Shown here in pieces: positions 12,779 through 25,400 of a stretch of DNA of 64,000 nt; the first letter of the stretch is position 1; each line of letters starts with the position of its first letter. The notes beneath the pieces were generated by a model. The model was given only the letters and a program-made list of their open reading frames with translations. It had not been told where the DNA came from and made no database searches. Source of the stretch: Struthio camelus. Lineage: Eukaryota > Chordata > Aves > Struthioniformes > Struthionidae. A program made the translations under genes and the position numbers. The stretch covers positions 113,026,238 through 113,090,237 of the forward strand of contig NC_090944.1 in assembly GCF_040807025.1 (NCBI RefSeq), given 5' to 3'.

Positions 12779-14226
12779 GACTTTAATGCTGATTTTATAC
12801 TTCCCCACTTGTTCAGAAACAAAGACCTGATGGGAGTACGGCTGGCTGGATCCCATGTTGATACTCAGGAGCATAGAACTAATCCTTTGGTAAGTAAGCG
12901 TTTCACAGGACTGTATTTTTCATGTTGTCTTAATAATAAAGAGGGTGCACAGAAAATTTTGAATTCCTCTATTTCAGCCTTTTAAAGTTCTGTCATAATG
13001 ATGTCACATTTGCATTAGAGAAAGAAGCAGTTTAGATTGTTGATAACTGAGATCTTTTCTTCAGCAAGATTCCCAGAGCTTACAGTTCACTACAAAAAGC
13101 AGATCTGGGAATGCACGCCTGCTTTTGCTTTGCCTCTCGGACAGTTACTTTCCTGTGTAGCTGTAACTCTATGAAACATAAGCTTTCTGGCCACATTCAG
13201 TGCTTACAGCAACCTAGCCAACCCAGGGCCCTTGTCTCTGGCTTGGCAGCTGGGAGCCCAGGGCTTGTGAGGTGGAAAGCTCATGAAGGTATGTGGTGGA
13301 TATCTTTACATTAGCCTTTACAAGCTAAATGCTTTGATTTTGACCTGGACTTCACAAACACATGTTAAATCTGTTCTATAATACATATGAGCAAGTCAAA
13401 TCCTATAGACAGTATTAGACCGGCAGTCCATACCCAGCCTTTCTGGCATGTGTGGTACATACTGAATTTATTGCACTGGACTGCCTGGGAGTAAACCAGT
13501 TCTTCCTGTGCATATCAGGGCTTTCTAGATGAACACTGACCCTAGGCCCTCAGAAAACGAAGCTCTAACTAAAAGTCATAAAGTTCCACCTGGACAAACA
13601 GAAATAATAATATGCCTAGGGAAACCTGCTGTGTTTAGGGAGCTTTACAACTAGCTTACAACTAGCAAAGGCTCTTCTTGCCTTTGCTCTTTCCTTTATC
13701 TCGATTTGTCTTACCTTTCCTGATCGAGAAATCTTACCGGAATGTCGAAAAGTTAGGGACCTCTTCACACCTTTGCCTTCCCTGATGAAACTGGGAACTA
13801 TCAATCAGTGTAATATTGTCAGCTTCTTGAAAGTAATCTAAAATGAGCAGCTAAAAAGTGTGTATGTGTGGGTTTTTTTTTTTTTTTGCTTCCTCTTTTA
13901 CAAAAGGGGCACACAGGCTAGGAAAACATGCAGTGCAGCGCATGCATTAGTTAAGGAAAACATGGAGTGGTAACTTTTGTCTTTTTTCTTACAAAACACA
14001 GGTATCTCTTTCAGATGAGCCAGAAACACTGTACAAGAGATTATCTCTTTTAGTTAAAGGCCATGATAAAACTGTGTTGGACAGCTATGAGTATTTTGCA
14101 GTGCTTGCAGCTAAAGAACTTGGCATCTCTATTGAAAAAGTGTAAGTAGTTGATCTCTGGAGCAACATGGTAGCAGCTGCTTCTTACTTCCTGTGCTGTA
14201 ATTCAAGTTCTGTGCCTACAACTATT

Positions 14227-14262
<36 letters not shown>

Positions 14263-16320
14263 TTTTTTTCTCTCCAGAAAAAGCAGGTGCAATCTGACAG
14301 TGTTTTTTCTCAGATTATAAATCTAACGCTTACTAGATGACAGTACACTGATCAGAAAGCAGCAGCAGTTGTACACTCAGTACTGTCACAATAAACGTGC
14401 CTTTTAACTATGCCTAAGGATATTGACGGTCCTCTAATTAGAGCTGTCAGTACTCTAGTTTCTCTGACCTAATGCTGGTTAATACTAGAGTATTAACTTA
14501 CGCACATATGGGTTAATATTGAACTGTACCACTGCTTAATGCTGTCTTGTAATCTTTCACATAACTTTAAATTTGTATCCTTTATATGATGTTTTCTTGT
14601 TGTCCTTTTTCAGACATAGACCTCCAAAGAAGATAGAACGATTCACACTTTTAAAATCGGTACACATTTACAAGAAGCACAGAGTTCAGTATGAAATGAG
14701 AACGCATTACATCTGTTTAGAGGTAAGATGTAGGGGAGGAAAAGCATGTGTAGGGGCATAATTCAAAGACATTAATCTATGTTGAATAGTTCAGGAGTGA
14801 GCACAGACTTTCTATTATCACTTAATTGGGTTAGGGAGGAAAGCGGTGGGAACAGTAGAGAAGAGTTAGACCTAGGTACATGAAGGAGAACATACAAGTT
14901 ATTCTGACTGTACAGCCTATATAGACTCTTTTTTTTTTTTTTTTTTTTGACCAAAAGGCTGATTTTGACACCCTATTGTCATCTGGATAGGGAATGATTA
15001 AGAAAGAGGATAGATTTTTAGAATCATTTTTTTTCTGTCTATGCTTTTGGTATCCAGTGGCATAGGAGCTTTCTCAGGAAGAAGATGCAGCTAAATCCTT
15101 GTCTTTACCAGTAGTCGCTAAGCGTTCTGTCTTGCATGAGTTTTGTCTGACATTTTTGAACCTACTTACTTTAGCCATATGCAACATATTGTGGCAAATT
15201 AAAAGTTGCATCGAGGAAATGCAGGGAAGGAAGCATGTACAAACCACTGGCTCTGTGGCTGATGACAAAAACTTATACATGGTTTAGAACACAGCTGTGG
15301 TTGACTTTCTGAAAAGAAAGGTTTACTGCCAGCATTTTGTGGCCTCTGGGTCTCTTACCATATATTTGTACAGTGATTAGCAAAATGGGACTTTGCCTTA
15401 TGTCCCCAGACATTATTGCAGTACAAATAGCTACTCGTAGACCATAAGTTTACTAATCCTGAACAGCATAACTTTTGCCATCCAGGACAAACTAGAAAAT
15501 GAAGAACACAAGTGAACTGGAGTTGTAGGACTTTATTATATAAAGCTCTTATTTAATTCTCACATAACCTGTAATAAATTTGATCTGGTATCTACAGCTT
15601 TTTATGATCCACCACTTCCATCATAGTCAACGCATGTGATCACAGACAGAATGTACCATTCTGTGGTGTGAAATAGCTACTTTGTGCTCGTGTAAGAGCT
15701 GTGTAGAGCTTGACTGCCTTGATAGAATGTCCTATGGAAGCTGCCCTTCTGTAAGATCTTTGATCCCATAGCAAGAATTAGAGAAGCTGGAGCAAAGTCT
15801 CTCTCTTTTTTTTTTCTCTATTGTTTGAAGTGTTAAAAATAGTAGTTCATTAAAAAAACATTATTTCTGTTTTAGTTAAAACATTTAACAGGCAGTACTG
15901 CTGCTGTGTATTTGGAATATGTTCAACGAAACTTACCTGAAGGGGTTGCCATGGAAGTAAAAAAGGTAAGTTTCTGTCTTGTATTATTAACTGTTGTGAC
16001 ATCAAGTCTTGGTGGAAGTACTAACAATTACTGAAGTCTTTGGAACATCAGTAGTGGAAATGTGTGTAGTTCATAAGGACTGTTTCTTGAGGATAAAGAG
16101 GCTGTATTGCTTGAAAGTGCCACTAGGTGGCATTTTTTATCAGAAATATCTCCAGCCAGAAAAAATAAAGCCAAGTAGTTAAATGTTGAATAGTTGGTAT
16201 AACAGATGTTTTTCTTTTTTGCTCTACTTTTAGACTAAGATCGAGACAATACCTGAGCACATTCAGAAGCCAGTTTGGGATACACTACCTCAAGTAGAAG
16301 AAACTCAAGTCAAATCATGA
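9759..16320 (+). CDS. MRPS10: MRPS10, mitochondrial ribosomal protein S10 (uS10m)
   Basis: Component of the small (28S) subunit of the mitochondrial ribosome; nuclear-encoded and imported into the matrix. Firm exons are 9759-9794 (start, [12 protein letters not shown]), 14002-14141, 14614-14722, 15876-15965 and 16234-16320 (stop TGA). Exon 12817-12889 is likely; it joins in phase and aligns loosely with the human N-terminal region. The S10 core is clear: [78 protein letters not shown]. The C-terminus ends in VEETQVKS. Exon 1 ends in phase 0, while exon 12817 needs two bases from its predecessor, so at least one exon between them is unassigned. Two phase-compatible candidates are listed separately. 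The start codon is chosen because it sits in a YY1-type AAGATGGCGGC context and gives a basic presequence. Confidence 0.94.
9944..9978 (+). CDS. MRPS10: candidate second coding exon of MRPS10
   Basis: A 35-base segment preceded by 'ctctgggccgcag' and followed by donor gtgagg. It would add an arginine-rich stretch ([11 protein letters not shown] plus a split R) and change phase from 0 to 2, exactly what the exon at 12817 needs. It lies inside the CpG island where GT and AG are common, so chance is possible. An arginine-rich segment fits a mitochondrial targeting presequence. Confidence 0.25.
12670..12696 (+). CDS. MRPS10: candidate 27-base microexon of MRPS10
   Basis: The segment lies between 'ttatgcaagcag' and a strong donor gtaagt. 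Its length is a multiple of three, so it preserves phase. If it follows the 35-base candidate exon, the joined reading is basic and cysteine/glutamine-containing ([13 protein letters not shown]). Its acceptor lacks a strong pyrimidine tract. It is an inference only. Confidence 0.22.
12749..12775. repeat. 27-base poly-A run
   Basis: Uninterrupted A run in an MRPS10 intron, about 40 bases upstream of the likely exon at 12817. It may mark a retroposed tail, but no recognisable element lies directly upstream. Confidence 0.95.
14225..14270. repeat. (TTTC)n microsatellite
   Basis: Nine perfect TTTC units at 14225-14260, followed by a T run. It lies in the MRPS10 intron between the exons ending at 14141 and starting at 14614. 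Confidence 0.97.
16119..16132. promoter_or_regulatory. CTCF-like core site
   Basis: GCCACTAGGTGGCA matches the CTCF core (CCASYAGRKGGCA) and is nearly palindromic. It lies in the last MRPS10 intron, about 100 bases before the terminal exon and near the left edge of a long gene-poor stretch. Sequence match only. Confidence 0.4.
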
Positions 16321-16414
16321 ACTCAGCAGTTACTTGGCTCCGTTAGTGCTGGAATTACTTGCTCCTATCAGCCTAACTTGCTGAGATTTACTGAGTACAG
16401 AGATGCTACTGTTA

Positions 16415-16420
16415 AATAAA
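16415..16420 (+). promoter_or_regulatory. poly(A) signal AATAAA, MRPS10
   Basis: Canonical hexamer 95 bases after the MRPS10 stop codon, followed by a T-rich stretch. It implies a compact 3'UTR of roughly 120 bases. Confidence 0.8.
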
Positions 16421-16439
16421 TTTCTCTTTTGTAAAGTAA

Positions 16440-19400
16440 TCATATAAACTCTTGCTTTACCCAGTTACTCCTGATCATAGCTTCAGCCCATGCAGGCCAA
16501 GCAGTTATGAAGTCTAGAAGTTTGACAGCACTCTTATCAAGAACGTTGATCATCTGGGATATGTTTGTAGAAGGTTAAACACACACACGCGCGCACACGT
16601 GTGAATTCTGAAATATCTGAAAAAATCCAACTCATTCTTAAAATGTTTAATGTTATAGATACCAGTTTGTTAGTTTGTTAGACATTGTCTGCTATAGCTG
16701 CCTTGAAATAACTGAACCCCAGGTATACACACAGCTTACACATTAATTTGCAGTAAGTCAGCAAACACGATCTTACAGAACACTGAGGTATATTCAGACT
16801 CTTGTAGGCTCCTGCAGTTCCAACAGCCTCCTTTCCGGTCTTATTGCTTGCCAGCAGAATAATATAGTGACTGCAGTACAAAGCTGAGACTTCCACAGGA
16901 TTAAATCCCTTATTTTAATGATGTGCTTGCAGAGCAATGTTACAAAGCAAATGGCTACTATAAAGCGTCATTGTGGAGAGGACAAACAGAACAAGAAATG
17001 TTTTATTATAGTACAGGGAAAGACGTAACCTTTTCCTAAACTTGGATGGGTTGATTATTCTGTAAATCCCTTCTAGCTGGACATTAATTATGCTTGTGTA
17101 CAATAGCAAAAGAGTGCTCAATTAATTTGAAGCTTAGTTCACAGTGAATCAAAGGAAATAATACTGAGAGCAGAGCCATCATGGAGTTTACCTTCAGATT
17201 GGATTAATCACTTTTACCATTACTAGGTTAGCAGGAAGGACGCAACTGCAGGAACCTGCCTCAGACCAATAGTACTGGTCAGTGTTAAGGGAGTGGCCTT
17301 GAGTGGTGTTAAAAGAATTTACAGAAGGAATACACAACTGAGTCACAGGACAAGACAACAAAAATGAGGTTAGGCTGGACCATACTTATCGACAGCACTT
17401 GAGAGCCTCTTAACAATCACAGAAGAAAATAAACTCAGTGTTACCGTCAGACAAAACGGACAGTCTTGGTGGGAAATAACTGAAAGACAAGAAACCAAGC
17501 TTCTGTTCTGAAGATCAGCTGCATTTTCTATTCTGCTATTTTAGAAGGGCTTGGACCACTTGGGATAGAAAGGAAGCCTTCTGTGCCTCTTCCACAACAT
17601 TCCTCAGAAGAAAAAGGAAGTTTAATCAAATCCCTTACGGGAAGATACACTGTCTAGTCTAGTCATCCCTTCCAAGCGTTTGCTTTCCTTAATTTCAAAC
17701 TACTCCTCCTCTCCCTCATTCCCAGTATTCAATCAGGCTAGCATTTATTAAGGTCTTATCAGGCGTTATATGGCATTTAAGGAAGAAACTGTGAGCTGTC
17801 CTGGTTAAAGCTGCTGCTTCAGAGGGATGATCTCTTTCAAATCTGCATTTTTTTTTCAAATTTTTCATATTTTAGTTTTACATAAGCCACCTGTCAAGTT
17901 CAAGCTGTACATAGTCTCCAAAAGAAATCTGACTGTGCTCAAGACTGACTGAAACTTTTCACACCTTGGTTTGATACATGGTAAGGCTAAAGCATTGTCT
18001 TTTATTGTCTTTGAAACTCTATTCTTAGGCTGTGGTTGCCGGCTGAAGGTCCAGTCACTGTGGCCACAAACTCTCAGCCAGCTTATAGTTATCAGACCTA
18101 AACAGGATCTGACAGGTGACAGCTACAGAAAATAGTAACCCATGTAAGCAACACTCCTGTCCATGTTTAAGGGCTTTGTAAGGCATTGCGACATCTCTTT
18201 TTCTTTACTTCCAATTGTGAGTTTGCATAACGCCATAACTGTGCTATATACTCTGATCATCTTTCCGTCCAATAATGTAGCTTCTGACTTGGTCACTCTT
18301 TCTATTCTTCTAGTTATTTTCCAGTTCTTTTACTTTGTATGTTTTTCCAGTTTTGCTTTCTGACATCTTCTTTAGCCAGTACTGAGAACAACACTCCAAT
18401 CATTGCTTTAGGCCTTTTCTCAAGTAGTCTTTCTACCTACTGACTGTTTCATCTCATTTTCAACTAGAAAAATTTTAGTTGACTTTTAGAGAAAGTTAAT
18501 AAAAATACCATGCTTTGCAGCATTTGTAAGCATCAGTATTTGAATGTGCTGTATTGTGTTCTTAGGGGCTAGTCTCCCAAAACTTAAACAATACCCAGTC
18601 AGATGATAATAGATCTTAAGTACCCACTTTTGCATTCATACAGCAAAATCTTCAGGATCGCCAATTTTATGCCCTGAAGTAATAGCAAACTGTGCTATGC
18701 AGGATTTCTTGTGCATCAGAAAAAGAGCATTCCTACCTTCTTAAAACACTGATTTGAATCTGAAAGAGTCAAACCACTGTCAGTATCGCTCTGTGTGTGA
18801 CTAGTGGTTCCACCTTAAAAGAAAGGGAGAGATTTTCAGATATAGAACTGAATTCAACTCCTTAGGCTCAGTTCAGTATCACTGGCCTTTTTTTTAAAAG
18901 GAAGGATGAGGTGGAAAGACTGACTAACATTCAGTAGCAAGGCTTGACTTGCAGAAAGCAATAGCTCAGTCTCATCGTACAATTAGGGCACAGATTCTTA
19001 ATCCTGCTGCCCTCACCCCCTGGCTAGGGGTCTTGTACATCCCATGTGTTGTACATTAACAAACAAATATATAACCTCACTCAGAGGTCCAGATTTCGGA
19101 GTGTTTGCCTAAGCTAATGTTTTTTACTCTGTCTTCTTGGATGGAGTTTTACTATTTATAAACTTAGGCAACAATAAACCTTGAACTTAATAAACCTTTA
19201 CCTTCCCTCCCTCCTCCCAATTCAGGTTTCCCCATGTTTTGTGGAATCCAAGCATAGACCCTGCTAGTCTGAAATAAAATCAAGTTCCTTCTACCCTTTT
19301 CACATAACTATATTGAATTCCAGCCTGCTGGAATACTCTCACTGAACACTTATAAAACAAGTATTTTTAGCTCTTTTGTTTAGAACTTAAGAATGATGGA

Positions 19401-22400
19401 TTGTCCACAGACAGTTACCCTATGAGCAAGTATTTTGTGTTCCCCGCCCCCACACACTTAGTTTAAGAGCTAAGACAGACTATCCAAACTATTTGCATTA
19501 ACAGACAAAAAACACAGCTGTGGGGTTTTTTTTTTGTTTGCTTGCTTTGGGGTTTTTTTTTTTTTTGGAATACATACTGTTCTAACTGCTTTACAACCAT
19601 CTTCAAGCTTGCATGGGTCTGATTTCTAGCATTATCTGCCAATATGAGAAAAACGTTCAAGTCATAGAAAACAGATGCTTATATAAAGCTCTAAAGGACA
19701 CCCACATAGCACTAGCCAAAGTAATAAATATATCGATCAAAAAAAAGATAAAAAGTTAAGTTAACAATTGCCAGATATGTTAGAACGCAAAAGTTCTCTA
19801 TCAGTAGTAAGACTGTCTCAATCAAAATAGCAATTGTGCTGAATACTAGCCTCGAAAACAGCCAACTAGTCAAGTCCATTCAGTCTTTAGAGTCCTTGGT
19901 GACAGCCAGTAAGCTAGAGGTGGCTTTCCTTAAACAGATACTTCCTCACTAACGGCTGCCGGCCTAGTTTGGGTGTCAAAACCCCAAAAACAAACAACAA
20001 CAAAAAAACAAAGAAAAAGCCAGACCAACATATGTAAGTAAATATTTTTATAAACAGTTAGCTGTTACATATTTTCAGGTTTATTCATGCAAAGCAACGT
20101 ATGGAAAAAACTGTACGTGTGGAGAAACATCCTAACGTCACAGTGGAACAGAAGACATCCACTGAAGTAACTGCCAGAGTATTTTGTAAGTCATTTGAAA
20201 TGAGGTAGAAAGCATAAGAAAGAACAATCTAAACCCAGATCCAGAGCGTTTACTTCTATTATTTTTCTCTGAGCCATTCAGCCTTTTCAAAATTGTAAGA
20301 AAGGCTCTCAGAGACAGTTGTGGTAGAATCCTCTTACAGATTAAAGATTTTTTTTTTTAAACTGTCCAAACCACCCTGCATTTCCAAGGTGCCCAGGGTT
20401 CATTTACCACATGCCTGTATCTTTCAGCATACACGGAAACGCACACAAATATTTCTCTATGGTTTAGTAAAGTATTGTGATAGCAGGGCTTAGGCACCCA
20501 GTTTTTCTTAAAGATGCAGTTTGAATTTATTCTTAGCACTTCACGGAAGTGCTCTACACCATATTTTTCTTCTTGTTATACATTCCAGGGGTCATCGGTC
20601 ATACCCGGAATGTTACTTCAAATTTGCTGTTTAACAGTTGGCCTTAATCATACCACCACCACTCCTTACTTCTAATATGTTAGCTTGAATATGACTATAT
20701 TAAAGCCTCTTGCTTTGGAAGCCTCTCCTGTCAGCCACTGCTCTTCATGTGCCAGAAAATGAATTCCTATGTATGTCTTACTCCAGGGAGAACTGGAGAT
20801 ACTAAAGCGCAAGGAAGGGAAAGTCATCTACCCAGAAAGTTGTGACATGAGAAAGCTCTACTCTTTGCAAAGCTATATAGCTAAAATTGCTCTAAATATG
20901 ATATTATCTTAGATCAAACTGCACTAAAACAGATGTAGTCCAGTATTTGTCACTTAAAATTGGAAATCTGGGAATAGAACCTTACATCCTGTGTTCATGG
21001 ATTTTCCTAGCAAGCATAACTCGGAAATGCCACCAATCCTCTAGTTTCTTCATTTTGGCAGCCACAAGAACACTGCAACTGTTTTTTAAAAATCTTTTCC
21101 CTGACAGGAAAGTTTAGGAGATTTCTTGCTCCTATTTAAACACTTCGACCTAAAGATTCCATCTCAGCAGTTGGTCTGTGGTCTTCTCAAGTCCAGTAAT
21201 CCCAGTACCTCTCAGAGATGTTTTGTTTCCCCCATGCTTCCCAGAGCTGAACAGAGAGTCTACTGGGTGTGGAAGATTTACTCCACAAACGCAATGATAG
21301 GAATTATAGGAACTAGACAACTTTACTTGGAGACTTAATATGGACATTTAAGGACCTCAGCTTCTCTAACTAAAGATTTCAGTATGGGCTGGGAAAAGTG
21401 AATAGTTGTATCAACTCTGAGAAACAAATTATTGTTACCGTTACGAGTAAAACCCAAAAAGCCAGATTTTAAGTTTTCCACCTGATTAAGTCACATGCTT
21501 TTTTTATTTACTCTGTTACTTTCCTCTTTTCCATGCAGCTCAATTCTGTTATCTTCAATAGAAGAGTTTAAAAAAAAAAAAAGTTTCAGTATTAGCGATT
21601 TACTTTAACACACAGATGCACTCACATAAAATACCCTTTTAAAAAGTATGTTTTATGATTGCTGGATCAGTTCATTAGTACTTCAGTATCCCAGCTAGTG
21701 CAATATTAGTGATTCTCTTTTAATACACAAGAAAATATCTACTTTCTTCCAGCCTTCACCAAAAAATAAAATAAAATCCAGCCTTGTCCATTTATGTGAT
21801 GATGAAAAGTGGAAGAAACACTTCTGACAGTCAAGCATAAGCCTACCACAATAAATTAGTAAACTACAGATACTCAGATTATCTGATATGTCAACGTACT
21901 AGGAGATACATTTTTACCTCTGTACGCCCATGAGAGTCTTATACCTGAAAGTAAGTGGGCCAGTTGAGGTGTAGATTATACAGAGGTATTTCATTTAGAG
22001 AAAAATGTAAAACAAAACGCATTTGTAATAATTCATTTTTGACTCAGGTAAGTGCATTCAGTAAGTGTAAAGACTCTCTTCTATAATGTTTTCCTACATA
22101 GTTTTGTACAGGTGAGGTGACAGCATTACAAGACCTTTTTTTTTTTTTTTGCTTCCCTTTGAAAAAGTTTACTGTCTCACTATTCAATCTGACCTTCCTA
22201 GTTCTCATAATAAAAGCACCTTTCTTTGAAAAAACTCTATATTGAATTATAAGAAACATGATTTATAAGAATTACACATTTTCTTCTTTCTACTCAACTG
22301 AAATGCCACTTGATAAGATCAAAAAAGCATGCAATCAGTGTATCATCACATCTGCTGATACAAGTTCTTTCACACATCAAGCACACTGTCATCACACGTT

Positions 22401-25400
22401 CTTCACATTTTTTCTTTCGTTCCCTCCTGCCACATAAACATTAACTCTTCTCTTGCTTTGGTATGACTAGGAGTTATTCATACTCTTTTCTGGAACATAC
22501 AGCTTTTCCCCTAAGCTACTGGAGCACAGAAGTCTAGCCTTTTCCTCAGAGCGAATTAAAATATGTACATCGTGGAGACACAGTATCTCGTAACTGAGTA
22601 ACATCGTCAAGATTCCAAACATACATGGAAACTTCAGACATCTAGAACTGACTATCGCCCCTTCAGCCCCTGGTAGTAATGCTCCTAAGAAATTTTAAAA
22701 AGAGAAAGTTTAGTTTGCCATCAAAAATAATAAGCTATAAAAGTTTCAGACCAAAACCGCCGTTCTATATGATCCAAGAGGAAATGTTTGATTTCTCAAA
22801 ATGAATATGAAATTTAAGCAGCAGAACTTAATATACGTTCTCATGGTGAAAATCAGAATTACTATGAACTAGGGAGTTTTTTGTTTTTACTAATAATACT
22901 GTACTTCAATAGCTTTGTTCTGTCAAAGTTTTATTGGAAGCCAAGCATAAAGTGGGAAATATCCACTATTTTTGCTCTCTCATACTTCAATGCGTTGCTT
23001 TCTTTAGATACTATATTTTACTTGCAGGCTTTGTGCCCCAAATTGGCATTACTTAGGTTAAAAACTCACATGCACCAAACTGCTAAAAAGACTTTTCAGC
23101 CATCAGCACAAAAGAACACAACATGTAAGAATTAAAATAATTTACAGCCTGTGATCATCCTTGAAGTTAAACAGTGCTGTTTCGAAAGGCTGCAATTACA
23201 CTATCAATCCAATGGCAACAAACAACACAAAATTACATGTTCCACTACTTTAAGTCTACTTTTTCCACATCAACAAAGTTAAATCAGATGCCAGGGTGAT
23301 TGTACACCGATCCATTAAGTTTAACAGGAGAAACAGTTACGATTTTTAACGCTGCTCTGTGTTAGCACAGTCTGAGGTAATCAACATTTTATCTTTACTG
23401 TATGCTCTAGATAAAGTATATGCAGCCCCTGGTTGTCCTAAGCAAGCGCTCGGTTACACGCTTTCCTAGATAAGTTACTTACACAGCTGGATGTCTGTAC
23501 AATGAAGTTAAACTGTATAAAGAAGAATTATCATAACATTCAAACAGTTCAAACTTTTTGATTGTTCATTTACGAACATTTATGCTTTTCAAGCTGAGCA
23601 TTCACGTACTTCAGGTTTACAACTGCATTAGTGTATCAGGTAACACTTAAACGTTGTACATTTATATTCTTTCCAAATATCAAGCAGTTGGCTGCATGTA
23701 AGCAACTTCAAAACCTTCAGTTCACAAACGTATACACACACAAGACATTATTGGAACAAAATTCATATCTATAAAAAGGAAGTTGCACACATTTTCAGAA
23801 TCGGTAGAGTTCTGTCTTTTAAATGAAGGCTTGAGGTGTTGTAACACACTTTTCTAGGTAAGTTTAGTGTGCAGGAGTTGCCATTCATAAAGATTAGACC
23901 TTTAAAGGATATGCTTCAAAAAAAGTGCAAGGAGTCACATTTTGTTTTTACTATATGGCTTTTGCCAGCTGGCGCACAACGGCTGTCAGAGATCCTGGAT
24001 GTCAAAAGTTCAGTCACTGTTCTTTGCTATCTTTAACATTTTATAGGCAGTTCTTAGTCCAGCTATTTCAAATCATCACAAGATATCAAGAAATATTACA
24101 ATTATGCTGGACAATATAAAGAATAGCCTCTTCAACAGCATCTGCCTGGCAGTCCGGGCCATTCTGGCCCCAACCAGGTGATGAAGAGGGTGGTGCCCCC
24201 AGTGCATTTGAGAGCTCTGTAAAAGGATAAAACTGTAATTGTTCCCCCTGTCCCCAGGAAAATAGCTTTAAAACAACAAAAGTCACAGCATTGCATTACA
24301 GTTTGGATTTAACTTACTTTGGTCTTATGCATACTCAAAAGGCTTCCACAGCAGTTAAAACACTACTACGGAATCAGAAATGTTTATGTAAAGTTATGTC
24401 CTTTGATTTACTTTTTTTCAGAAGCAAAGTAGCTTTTACTCTACTGCAACTTCTTAGGTTTCAAACATTTTTTTTTTGAAGATCAAAGAAATATCCACCC
24501 CCACTTTTAAGGGGTGGAAGATGACTTCTTGGGGGCATTGCCTTTCCTCAATGTGGAGATGATATACCGCTAAACCCCAGTGATCCCAGTGTTAATGGCA
24601 CTGGCAGAAGTCCATATCTGTGCATACAAACCCTGTCATACAATATAATTTCCTCCCTCATAGTAATAAACACATCTTAGAGACAAATTGATTCCATTTA
24701 GAAGAGGCTGTGGTATTTGATGAAGTGCTGCGATGCCCACAAGGCACAACACCCACTGTTTTTTAGAACATTCAATGTGGATGCGGGTAAGGATCTCTCC
24801 TTTCAAAGGTAAATGGTGAAAGAAAAGGGGGCACCCCTCTTCCACCTCTGGGGTCAGCATATGGTCTCATTCTTCCCACACCATGGCTGCAAAGATACTT
24901 GGTCGTGTATTTTTTTTCAGATTCCACTGAAGTAACAGGGTATAACTTAATGCCATAACGTATGCCAAATAAACCAATTGACTTACCTTTGTAAGAAAGA
25001 CTCAGTTAAAATTATGCAAGTTCATTCAAGAAATGTCTGCCTATTGGTAAATTGCAGGGATACAGCGATGTGCGAACATCATTCGGGACTACTAACATTA
25101 GAGAAAGAGTAAAATAAAAGAGTTTCTTTCAATTCTTAGAAAGCAAAATACTTAACTTTTAGCGAGGACTCTCCCTCTTTTTATTGTTTCATCATTCAGT
25201 GCTATTTTATTTGAACTCAATACTATAGTCATGTTTTCTACGGAGCAGATTTTTTTAAGATGAAGTTTAAATCTTTATTGAATGCATTAACAGTTTTTAC
25301 ATACATTTTATCAGATTACCAGTGACATTTTGTGCTTCATTTTTTGTTTTGCTGTTCACTAGTTGTTAATTATCTTTATAAAGTCTTCTTATTGCTTTGT

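Noticed and set aside
24497-24520. Short hairpin CCACCCC...GGGGTGG as a small RNA gene
   Set aside because: A seven-pair stem is far too short for a microRNA precursor and has no flanking structure.
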